Shown piece after piece: positions 45,960 to 53,652 of a stretch of 64,000 nt of DNA. Position 1 is the first letter of the stretch; every line of letters begins with the position of its first letter. The DNA is from Lunatibacter salilacus (lineage in GTDB: Bacteria > Bacteroidota > Bacteroidia > Cytophagales > Cyclobacteriaceae): NCBI RefSeq assembly GCF_009797935.1, contig NZ_VOLC01000011.1, positions 125,678-189,677 of the forward strand, read 5' to 3'. Below the pieces are notes generated by a model. The model had not been told where the DNA came from and did no database searches. It worked only from the letters and a program-made list of their open reading frames with translations. Both the position numbers and the translations under genes were made by a program.

Positions 45960-46384
45960 ATGAAAACTTTAATCAAAAAATCCTTATACCTTTTTGTATT
46001 TTTCTGCGTAGGTTTTCCCTTTCCCGTTGTCATAGCCCAAGTCGCCGCTGAAATTGATGATGAGGTCCTGTTGGAGCTTTACAATGGAGCCAGGGTGACG
46101 GATGTGGTGGATGGCATGGTTCCGTCGGTTATATGGATGTGGGTGTAATGGATCCAAAGATAGCCCCACTCTGGAAGGATGTGGAGACTATGGCGCACCG
46201 TTTCGCTGGAATAGCTGTAAAAGTCCGGTACGGTCCTACCAATAGACCCATGCACCCCGGTGCGGACCTGACTAAGCCGGAGAATTATGAGGTATACAGG
46301 AAATGGCGGGGGATGTGGTATTCTCAGCTTTCCGCTGATCCATTTGGAGAATATCCGGGTTTTCTCCGCCAATCAATAGCTTGA
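45960..46384 (+). pseudogene. Broken RraA-like gene (frameshift and C-terminal truncation)
   Basis: The first frame (ATG 45960) encodes a signal peptide and EIDDEVLLELYNGARVTDVVDGM, then runs into TAA at 46146-46148. The next frame continues the homology at once with VGYMDVGVMDPKIAPLWKD and HRFAGIAVKVRYGPTNRPMH, and then DPFGEYPGF. A single missing base near 46118 explains the switch. The second part ends at 46384 soon after DPFGEY, where intact Bacteroidota RraA-family proteins go on for another ~150 residues with the glycine-rich substrate domain. The gene is therefore broken twice and surely non-functional. RraA-like proteins include aldolases/demethylmenaquinone-methyltransferase-like enzymes; here it would have been an exported one. 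Confidence 0.8.
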
Positions 46385-46397
46385 CATCAGGTACATT

Positions 46398-46436
46398 AAA
46401 GATCCTGCAAAGACTTAAAGTGTTGCAGGATTTTAA
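46398..46436. terminator. Bidirectional terminator between RraA remnant and histidine kinase
   Basis: ATCCTGCAA (46402-46410) pairs perfectly with TTGCAGGAT (46423-46431); A/T-rich flanks give TTTTAA on the plus strand and CTTTAATG on the minus. It serves the convergent pair, chiefly the leftward kinase operon. Confidence 0.65.
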
Positions 46437-46460
46437 ACATTTTCCAACGAGTATAATTAT

Positions 46461-47678
46461 TTAAGATATAGTCCCTTTCTTAATGGTGAAATAAAAGGTG
46501 CTTCCTTTGCCTTCTTCTGATTCCAACCAAACTTCGCCTCCCATTCTTTCGATGCTTTTCTTTACCATAGCCAAACCCATGCCTGTACCTTCGTATTGCT
46601 GAGGGGAATTAAGTCGTTTAAAAAAATTGAAAACTTGGTGCTTTTGATCTTCTGCGATACCTATACCATTATCCTTTATCATAATGGTATAGGTTTTATC
46701 CTTCTCTTCCACACGAATGGAAACAAGTGGCGTTTTCCCTTCGGTAACAAATTTAAAAGCATTGGAAAGAAGGTTTTGAAATACCTGCAGGTAACCTGCA
46801 AATGAGCCCTTAATTGTAGGTAATTTTTCGCTGGTAACTATGGCTTTCTTTTGCTCAATTTCAGTTTGAAGAATTTGCTTTACCTCCATAAACACCTCAT
46901 TCAGGTCCACGGTTTCGGTAGTGGTGAAACTTCCGGAAGACTGATGATACTCCAGTAAATCCGTAAGCATTTTGTTTAGCCTTTGCGCACCGTCCAATGC
47001 CATCTCTATATAAGATAGGGCTTTAGGGTCCAAGCTTTCTGCATACTTTTCATGAAACACCGATAAAAAGGATTTCACCATTCTTACCGGTTCTTTTAAG
47101 TCATGGGAAACAGAATAAGTAAACAGGGTCATGTTTTGATTAACCGCATTCAGTTCTTTATTCAAAATTTCAATTTTCTGATTTTTACGCACCAATTCAC
47201 GCTTGTTGTTAATCAATTCGTTGTTCAATGCGGAGAAGTCATTTAATAATGCTTCATTAATTTCCCGCTTCTCAACATCCTTTAGGATATTGACTACCTT
47301 TTTTTCAGTAAGCCTTATTTGGTTTGTCTGCTCATTATTAATCAGCATGATTTCTTCCAATGCTTTTTCGGTAGATGTCAGTTCGGTACTTCCGCAGAGT
47401 AAAACTGTTTCGTCCAATAAATAGCCGGAAAAAATGTACGAAGTATGTTTATCATTATAGCGTAGTGCAAGGACCGTATTCTCTTCCATGGCATCTTCCT
47501 GAATGGAGAGCCAGAAACTACCCAATTCCTTAATGGAAATTGGGGATACCAGACTATGTAAACTTACCGGAAGCTTAATATTTTCCAACAGGCAGGCGGT
47601 GTCCAAAAATATTTGAGTTACAATACCTTGGTTATTACACTTCAGGATGATTTTGTTGGCATTCTTTATTTTTTCCAT
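46461..47678 (-). CDS. Sensor histidine kinase downstream of B12-binding photoreceptor protein
   Basis: A 405-residue soluble kinase without membrane helices. The first ~110 residues look PAS-like (NKIILKCNNQGIVTQIFLDTA, then YIFSGYLLDETVLLCG), followed by a coiled coil (about 110-180) and HisKA with the acceptor His in LFTYSVSHDLKEPVRMV. The ATPase domain shows QNLLSNAFKFV, KDNGIGIAEDQKHQVF and GTGMGLAMVKKSIERMGG. It starts one base after the stop of the B12-binding gene, so the pair must be co-translated. The likely model is that the B12 protein senses light or cobalamin state and controls this kinase; the response regulator is not adjacent. Confidence 0.92.
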   Translation of the reverse strand: MEKIKNANKIILKCNNQGIVTQIFLDTACLLENIKLPVSLHSLVSPISIKELGSFWLSIQEDAMEENTVLALRYNDKHTSYIFSGYLLDETVLLCGSTELTSTEKALEEIMLINNEQTNQIRLTEKKVVNILKDVEKREINEALLNDFSALNNELINNKRELVRKNQKIEILNKELNAVNQNMTLFTYSVSHDLKEPVRMVKSFLSVFHEKYAESLDPKALSYIEMALDGAQRLNKMLTDLLEYHQSSGSFTTTETVDLNEVFMEVKQILQTEIEQKKAIVTSEKLPTIKGSFAGYLQVFQNLLSNAFKFVTEGKTPLVSIRVEEKDKTYTIMIKDNGIGIAEDQKHQVFNFFKRLNSPQQYEGTGMGLAMVKKSIERMGGEVWLESEEGKGSTFYFTIKKGTIS

Positions 47679-47679
47679 G

Positions 47680-48732
47680 TTATGGATTTACCAGATTGTT
47701 AGCCGTCTGAATTGCCTGATCGGCATTTTCGGCAAAAGCATCGGCAGCTACTTTCTGCCATAGATTCGGATTAGTAAGAAATGGATACCCACCCACCATT
47801 ATTTTTAAGTTTGCGAAATCCTTATCGTCGCGTATTTTTTTGATTAAAGTCGCAGCCTTGCTTACATGGAGAGGCAGGGTCACCGAAAGAGCCAGAACAT
47901 CTGCCTTGTATTCTTTTAAATATTTCTGTAAATGAGTATCAGGTAAATTACTACCCAAATAATAGGTGTCCCATCCATCCATCTCAAAATAATCGGTGAC
48001 CATGCGTATGCCCAATTCGTGCATTTCACCTGAAATAGAACAAGCAACCAATGTTTTCCCGTTTCGTTTGGTAGAAAAAATATGGTGGTATAGGCCCGAC
48101 ATGATCTGCTGGGTTGCGGCAGTACAATAATGCTCGTGGGCGACAGTAATTTTATTACACTGCCAAAGACGGCCTACTTCATATTGGGATACTTGAAAGA
48201 TAAATTGATACACATCTTTGACTGAAGTGCCATTTTGAACCAATTCTGAAATCAGTAGTGCTGCTTCCTGCCTTTTCCCCAGTAACAAAAACTCCAAATA
48301 GGTATTTACTTCATTTTTTAAGGGATTGTCATCAGTGATATATGATAGGATTTCTTCAACTTTTTCATTTAGCTTTTCTTTGGCAGCAGAGATATATTCC
48401 TTAGAGACGGCGGAGAACTGGCCTCCCAGGATTTCATGAATGGCTGTTTGGACGAAATTAAGGTTATCTTGAAGGTCTGTCTCCGGAATATTCCTTGATT
48501 TTAACATGGCTGCCGCCCAAAGGATATAATTTGCATACATATCCGGGAGATTCATTGTCAATGCTTCAGCCAGAAATTGGAGGTGAAAAACGGCATCCTC
48601 ATAACAACGGTTTTTGCCCTCTGCGCCGTATCGTTCTATCAGACCGGGATTGCGTTCAAAATGTAAGCTTGTAATACGATTTGCCAGTTCACCTGAATTT
48701 TCAGCAAATGATTGTACATTCAGTGTTGTCAT
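47680..48732 (-). CDS. Stand-alone CarH-type cobalamin-binding photoreceptor protein
   Basis: About 350 residues from ATG 48732, two bases after the stop of the upstream gene (an earlier in-frame start at 48771 would overlap that gene). Residues 1-130 are helical and unrecognised. Residues 140-345 form the four-helix cap plus Rossmann B12-binding domains. The cap has W190 followed by nine residues and E200-H201 (W-x9-EH), and the B12 domain has E236-x-H238-x2-G241. These are the CarH/LitR light-sensor motifs, in which the W-x9-EH cap covers adenosylcobalamin and the His ligates cobalt. Unlike CarH there is no MerR DNA-binding domain, so output must pass to the coupled histidine kinase. Function is inferred from motifs; methionine-synthase-type roles are less likely given the neighbours. 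Confidence 0.85.
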   Translation of the reverse strand: MTTLNVQSFAENSGELANRITSLHFERNPGLIERYGAEGKNRCYEDAVFHLQFLAEALTMNLPDMYANYILWAAAMLKSRNIPETDLQDNLNFVQTAIHEILGGQFSAVSKEYISAAKEKLNEKVEEILSYITDDNPLKNEVNTYLEFLLLGKRQEAALLISELVQNGTSVKDVYQFIFQVSQYEVGRLWQCNKITVAHEHYCTAATQQIMSGLYHHIFSTKRNGKTLVACSISGEMHELGIRMVTDYFEMDGWDTYYLGSNLPDTHLQKYLKEYKADVLALSVTLPLHVSKAATLIKKIRDDKDFANLKIMVGGYPFLTNPNLWQKVAADAFAENADQAIQTANNLVNP

Positions 48733-48734
48733 AA

Positions 48735-49031
48735 CTAACTGCTGATGTATTCGTATTTCGTTAGCTCCCAACTTCTAGGGATAAGTTTCAAACCTTTGGG
48801 GATATTTTTGTGCGATTCCTTTAAATGATTCCGATGCCAGAATTCAAAATCTTCGTCACTTTCCCAATAAGTAATCAGGTGAATTTCCGCAGGGTTATTT
48901 ATAGGACTTAATACATCCAATCTCACAAATCCTTTGGCACTCTCGACAAATCCAGGCCGGGTTTTAAAAGCCTTTTTCACTTCCTCCTCCATACCATTTT
49001 CAACTTTAAATTTACTGACCCATGCTACCAT
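48735..49031 (-). CDS. Antibiotic biosynthesis monooxygenase-fold protein, haem-monooxygenase-like
   Basis: A 98-residue dimeric alpha-beta barrel protein. Signatures are VAWVSKFKVENGMEEEVKKAF, RPGFVESAKGFVRLDVL, HLITYWESDEDFEFWHRN and HLKESH. The W-x-S-x2-x-F-x2-W-x4-H pattern with the final KESH is close to IsdG/HmoB-type enzymes, where a histidine in the last helix binds haem. These enzymes cut haem to release iron and a tetrapyrrole. Haem binding is not proven by motif alone; the family also contains quinol monooxygenases. It is the first gene of a three-gene unit with the B12-binding protein (gap 2 nt) and a histidine kinase, an unusual partnership that links two tetrapyrroles. Confidence 0.78.
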   Translation of the reverse strand: MVAWVSKFKVENGMEEEVKKAFKTRPGFVESAKGFVRLDVLSPINNPAEIHLITYWESDEDFEFWHRNHLKESHKNIPKGLKLIPRSWELTKYEYISS

Positions 49032-49554
49032 TTTAGCAAAATAAGATTTTAATTCCGTGTATTTTTACTATATCAGGTTAAGCGGTATTATTTAAATCAA
49101 CTAATGGTTCATAGATTGTCCTATCTAAAAATAAACCAGATCGAAATGGGTTGAATATCAAATATTTAAAGGCTTAAAGCCAAGAAATGGAAGTCACGCA
49201 CTAATCAAGTAGCGGTTCTTCTATTAAATGGTATACACGGTAACTTATAAAAATAGTGTATTTAATGGATATTAGTAAGTTGACACCCATTATTGATCCG
49301 TTCAACAATGATTTATTCATAAAATATACGGCTATTCGGGATTTGAAAACCCGAATTCAGATAAGTGGGATTTGCAATCCCAAACCCTTACATTAAATTT
49401 ACAATATACTTATTTACCAAATTCACGGTAAAGGAAGTACTAAATCCTAAATCATCATTCAACACTCTGCATTAATAATCCACCAATCTTAAATCAACAA
49501 TCCCATCAGTCCTGATTATTGCCCAATAAATTTTGAAGTCAAACCCCAAAAAAC
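49032..49554. other. Divergent intergenic region with palindromic repeat
   Basis: 523 nt between the leftward photoreceptor cassette and rightward gamma-glutamyltransferase gene. A copy of the dispersed repeat lies at 49334-49382: ATTCGGG/CCCGAAT arms (49334-49356), CAGATAAG, then a second hairpin TGGGATT/AATCCCA (49366-49382). No other structure or ORF recognised. Confidence 0.5.
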
Positions 49555-51270
49555 ATGAAATCATTATTCAAATGTTCGATCTACCTCGGTTTAAGCGCCG
49601 CTTTGTTTGTAGTCGTTACCCAGGAAGCGATATCCCAGAACAGGAGTTCCGGGAAGAGTTTTGCCACCCGCTCTGAGGTATTGGCACAAAATGGCATGGC
49701 CTGTACCAGTCATCCCTTATCCACCCAGGTAGCTCTGGATATTTTAAAACAGGGAGGAAACGCAATAGATGCCGCTATTGCAGCCAATGCGATGGAAGGT
49801 GTGGTAGAACCTCATGTAAATGGAATTGGCGGAGATCTGTTTGCGATTATCTGGGATGCAAAAACCCAAAAATTGTATGGGCTTAATGCCAGCGGCAGGT
49901 CTCCCCACTCGCTCACAATGCAACATTTTAAAGATCAAAATCTGGAATATATTCCTGCTTTAGGTCCGTTGGCTGTTTCTGTTCCCGGGTGTGTTGACGG
50001 TTGGTATGAAATGCATCAAACCTTCGGTAAAATGGAAATGGCCAATATTTTAGCGCCAGCCATTAAATACGCCAAGGAGGGATTTCCTGTGGCGGATGAA
50101 TTAAGCCAGTCTATAGGTACAAAAAGATACGATGAATATCCTGAATTCAGAGAACACTTTTCCATTGATGGAAACATTCCTAAAAAGGGAGATATTTTAA
50201 AACGACCTGACCTGGCCAATACCTTACAGAAGATCGCAAATGGTGGCCGGGACGCATTTTACAAGGGAGAGATAGCCAAAACCATAGATCAGTATATGAA
50301 AGAAAACGGTGGCTTTTTATCTTTAAAGGACTTGGCGGACCATCGTTCGGAATGGATTGACCCGGTATCGACCACCTACCGAGGATATGAAGTATGGGAG
50401 CTTCCGCCCAATGGTCAGGGAATAGCAGTTCTCCAAATGCTGAATTTATTGGAAGCCTATGACTTTACCGATATTCCATTTGGTTCACCGGAGCACATTC
50501 ATTTATTCACGGAAGCAAAAAAACTTGCCTATGAAGATAGGGCAAAATTTTATGCAGATCCGGAGTTTAACAAAATACCCGTAAGCACTTTAATATCCAA
50601 GGACTATGCGGATGAACGAAGGAAACTGATAAGCAGGCAACAAGCAGGGGCGAATTTTGAGGCTGGAAATCCCGGCCTTAAGGACGGAGATACCATTTAT
50701 TTAACGGTAGCGGATAAAGAGGGAAACATAGTTTCTTTAATCCAAAGTAATTACATGGGTTTCGGTTCGGGTATGGTGCCAAAGGGGCTAGGATTTATGT
50801 TGCAGAATAGAGGGGCATTATTTAACCTGAATGAAGGGGAATTTAACACATACGAACCTAATAAGAGACCGTTTCATACCATAATTCCTGCCTTTGTCAC
50901 CTTGGACGGGCTACCATTTTTTAGTTTTGGAGTAATGGGAGGCTCATTCCAACCCCTTGGACATGTACAAATCCTGATGAATATGATTGATTTTGGAATG
51001 AATATTCAGGAAGCTGGAGATGCTCCCCGATTTGACCATCAGGGATCTTCAGAACCTACAGGAGAAAATTCGCAAGGCGTAGGTATAATCACAATGGAAG
51101 TTGGGTTTCCAAATGAAACCGTCAAAGCACTTTATTCGATGGGGCACAGATTCGGATATGCCCCCACCCACGTCTATGGCGGATATCAGGGTATTCGATA
51201 CGATCCTGTGAATAAAGTTTATTACGGAGCTTCAGAATCCAGGAAAGACGGCCATGCGGCTGGATATTGA
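49555..51270 (+). CDS. ggt: Gamma-glutamyltransferase (GGT family), exported
   Basis: A 571-residue Ntn-hydrolase. Signal peptide (1-28, cleavage near ISQNR). The large subunit shows GMACTSHPLSTQVALDILKQGGNAIDAAIA, GIGGDLFAIIWD, and DLADHRSEWIDPVSTTYRGYEVWELPPNGQG. Autoprocessing should occur before Thr380 (DGDTIYLTVADKEGN), giving a ~190-residue small subunit with SNYMGFGSGMVPKGLGF and RPFHTIIP. GGT cleaves and transfers gamma-glutamyl groups from glutathione in the periplasm; some relatives act as cephalosporin or other acylases. The DT-I-Y variation at the nucleophile (TTH in classical GGT) leaves exact specificity open. Stand-alone gene, ending before a perfect palindrome. Confidence 0.91.
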   Translation: MKSLFKCSIYLGLSAALFVVVTQEAISQNRSSGKSFATRSEVLAQNGMACTSHPLSTQVALDILKQGGNAIDAAIAANAMEGVVEPHVNGIGGDLFAIIWDAKTQKLYGLNASGRSPHSLTMQHFKDQNLEYIPALGPLAVSVPGCVDGWYEMHQTFGKMEMANILAPAIKYAKEGFPVADELSQSIGTKRYDEYPEFREHFSIDGNIPKKGDILKRPDLANTLQKIANGGRDAFYKGEIAKTIDQYMKENGGFLSLKDLADHRSEWIDPVSTTYRGYEVWELPPNGQGIAVLQMLNLLEAYDFTDIPFGSPEHIHLFTEAKKLAYEDRAKFYADPEFNKIPVSTLISKDYADERRKLISRQQAGANFEAGNPGLKDGDTIYLTVADKEGNIVSLIQSNYMGFGSGMVPKGLGFMLQNRGALFNLNEGEFNTYEPNKRPFHTIIPAFVTLDGLPFFSFGVMGGSFQPLGHVQILMNMIDFGMNIQEAGDAPRFDHQGSSEPTGENSQGVGIITMEVGFPNETVKALYSMGHRFGYAPTHVYGGYQGIRYDPVNKVYYGASESRKDGHAAGY

Positions 51271-51588
51271 CAGGAATGGCATTTCAGCTATCAGCTATTC
51301 GGGATTTGCAAATCCCGAATAGCTGATAAAAAGGATTTGAACCCCTAAAACCTTATGAATTCTCAATAGCATTTTAAATGCTATATTTTTTTATTTCACA
51401 AACTGAAAAGCCAAGATGCTCCCTAATCCCCGCCTTTAATCCCAACTGAAAAATACCCACCCTGCAACCTATAGACAAATTTAAATTGAATTAATGAATT
51501 AATTCAATCATCAAAGCGGGATAGAACATGTCTCCGGGGTTTTTAGACTATGGGTTGGGTTGGCAAAAATATTTAAACTTGAAAAAAT
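51271..51588. repeat. Convergent intergenic region with a 38-nt perfect palindrome
   Basis: The palindrome at 51290-51327 is self-complementary over its full 38 nt (starts ATCAGCTATTCGGGATTT, centre GC). Its core GGGATTTGCAAATCCC is the fullest version of the repeat family found at 30000, 31716 and 49334. It lies between the convergent ggt gene and the CotH-like gene and may act as a transcription stop for both, though T-tracts are weak. The rest of the 318-nt gap is AT-rich with nothing recognised. Confidence 0.7.
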
Positions 51589-52656
51589 TTAATTCCCCAA
51601 TCCTTTTATGACTACGTTACCTGTTCCACCTGCTTGGCAGGGATATTGGAATTCCCTCCTTGCTCCCCGGACATCATTAATAGTTTTATAAAAATCATCC
51701 AGATACTTTAAGGTAGACCGGATATACTTTTTGTCCAGAAGTTCACTATTTATATAAAGAGAATAGATATCTTCTTTTAGTTCATTAAAATGAAGGAAGA
51801 CGCTATCGAAGCCTGCCATTTCATCCATACAAAAGCCCCGGTACCTCCTCTGTCTGATAGATCGCATGTCTAATTCAACTGCCGGCTTGGCGTAAGGTGC
51901 GCCGACTATACCTGCATGATCAAAATCATATGGAACGGTAACTGGCCTGGATGAGGAATCAGGAGCAATCAGTTTTATATTTTGTCGGTATTGCACAGAC
52001 CAGTCCGTATTACCGATCATATATTGAAAGACAGCCATGTTCAAAAAATCATTCCGTACGGTTTGCTCTGGCCTGATCAGTTGCTTGTCAATCGAAATAC
52101 TGTTGTTTCTTGCGGCCATTTGATCTTCTTCTTCCAGCAAAATCCCAAAAAAAGGGCCCTTGTCCCTTGGATTCAACTCAGGGTCATCCAATATCAGTTC
52201 CACCAATTGGGCGCGGAAACTTTTGGGAGAAATCAAGTTATAAAGTTTGTAAACGTAATACTCCTGAAGGACATATTTATCCCCCCTGCAGGGCATTACC
52301 AATTTCATTCTGTCCTGTTGGTTAAAGATGGTTCCTTCACGGTTTTTTTTGGAGAAATTCAACAATAATGGAGGATGGGTGCAATTTCCTTTGGCTCTGC
52401 GAAAATTACCCCGTGTCCGGCTTCGAATAGGAATGGAAATCAGGGAGGAATCCTCGCCTAGGTAGGATATGGTAATTGGCCGGAATTGCGGTTTACCCGT
52501 TCGGTCATTCAACAACTCCTTCAAATCACCTGAGAGTGTAATTGGAATTATTTCATCCCCAAACAACGATATCGGTTGGGCATTCAATAGGCCTGAAATT
52601 AGAAAAAGAACAAGCAGGCCTATGGTTTTTATTTTCTTTTGTATGCTGCCATCCAT
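51589..52656 (-). CDS. CotH-like (atypical kinase fold) exported protein, paralog A
   Basis: A 355-residue protein with a signal peptide (about 9-26, LVLFLISGLLNAQ). It aligns along its whole length with the protein at 53653-54681: RGNFRR, GTIF, MKLVMPC, EYYVYKLYNLISPKSFRAQL, LLEEEDQMAAR, MIGNTDWS, NIKLI, VPYDFDHAGIVGAPYA, RRYRGFC. The order of a charged strand with Lys118, an acidic loop (TDWS, Asp218, then Asn226) and a YDFD motif (Asp244/246) matches the CotH family of protein-kinase-like enzymes, where these groups bind ATP and metal. Spore CotH phosphorylates coat proteins; here a secreted kinase or degenerate fold in the envelope is possible. CotH assignment is my inference. Confidence 0.65.
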   Translation of the reverse strand: MDGSIQKKIKTIGLLVLFLISGLLNAQPISLFGDEIIPITLSGDLKELLNDRTGKPQFRPITISYLGEDSSLISIPIRSRTRGNFRRAKGNCTHPPLLLNFSKKNREGTIFNQQDRMKLVMPCRGDKYVLQEYYVYKLYNLISPKSFRAQLVELILDDPELNPRDKGPFFGILLEEEDQMAARNNSISIDKQLIRPEQTVRNDFLNMAVFQYMIGNTDWSVQYRQNIKLIAPDSSSRPVTVPYDFDHAGIVGAPYAKPAVELDMRSIRQRRYRGFCMDEMAGFDSVFLHFNELKEDIYSLYINSELLDKKYIRSTLKYLDDFYKTINDVRGARREFQYPCQAGGTGNVVIKGLGN

Positions 52657-52859
52657 AGTTGCGGCTTTTTATTGGAGTTGAATCCAAAGGGGTTCCCCAT
52701 TGAATTTTTCCCTTGGCATGAACCTGTCCTAATTTAAAAAAATAATCAAAATTAACATGCCTAATGTCAAAAAATAATATGAATATGTTATATTCATAAA
52801 AATGATAGGAACGGTTTGGGTGTTTTTAAAAATATGGGGATTGAAAATTTTGATACAGT

Positions 52860-53426
52860 ATGGAAAGTGAAATAGAAGACCGTAAAAAAAAATCAGGAAG
52901 AGAAAGGGAGACACTTTTTCGCACAACTTATCGAAACCAAACCAATTTGAGGCAGATCATTGATAACAAGGCGAACATTATCATCAGTATCAATACCGTT
53001 ATCATATCCTCCATCATCGCTATTTCCGGATATGGGATAATTGCAGATCAAATGGATTTTTATCGGTACAACATTATTATCCCAATGATGATAATCGTTC
53101 TTTCCTGCCTCACATCCGCTATTTTGGCCATCTTGGCTGCTCAACCCAAAATAATTGAGTCCCATTTAAAACCTAATCTCTCCGAAAAACAAAGTTTGCT
53201 GTTCTTTGGGGTGATTGCTGAATATTCTCAAAAGGATTACATTGCAAAGATGGAAGAGTTATTGCATTCCAGAAAAGATATTTACGAGCAAATGCTCATA
53301 GATTTGTATGGTCAGGGTGTTATTCTAAAACAGAAATATAATTTGTTAGGATACGCCTACCAGGTGAACATGTATGGGTTTGGAATTGGCGTACTTGCTT
53401 TTTTGATCTTCTTGCTTTTTCATTAA
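52860..53426 (+). CDS. Pycsar-effector-type (DUF5706) membrane protein without HD domain
   Basis: A 188-residue protein. After a charged leader comes the family hallmark ETLFRTTYRNQTNLRQIIDNKA directly followed by a membrane segment (IIISINTVIISSIIAISG, about 43-60), a second (about 72-95), a soluble part with SLLFFGVIAEYSQKDYIAKM, and a C-terminal helix (about 168-187). This is the C-terminal half of Bacteroidota 'Pycsar system effector family' proteins, which normally carry an N-terminal HD domain; here it stands alone. Pycsar effectors are membrane-disrupting proteins triggered by cyclic UMP/CMP in phage defence. No cyclase lies in the window, so a defence role is unproven. A separate HD protein at 61594-62193 matches the missing half. 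It sits between two CotH-like paralogs. Confidence 0.8.
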   Translation: MESEIEDRKKKSGRERETLFRTTYRNQTNLRQIIDNKANIIISINTVIISSIIAISGYGIIADQMDFYRYNIIIPMMIIVLSCLTSAILAILAAQPKIIESHLKPNLSEKQSLLFFGVIAEYSQKDYIAKMEELLHSRKDIYEQMLIDLYGQGVILKQKYNLLGYAYQVNMYGFGIGVLAFLIFLLFH

Positions 53427-53652
53427 AACTCCCCTCTTTTTTGGAGATTATTGATTATATTTATCCAATTACTTTATATAGTGATTTTTATATTTTTTTA
53501 TTTGGTATTGCAGGATGTGTTTAAAATTATCCATTCGGGTGGCACAATCTAATTATTCTGGTTTGTGCAAATATACGGATTTCATTGCGCTAAAAGGAGC
53601 AGTTTATCCGGTGGGTGTTGAAGCAAAAGGTATACAATGAAATAAGATATAG

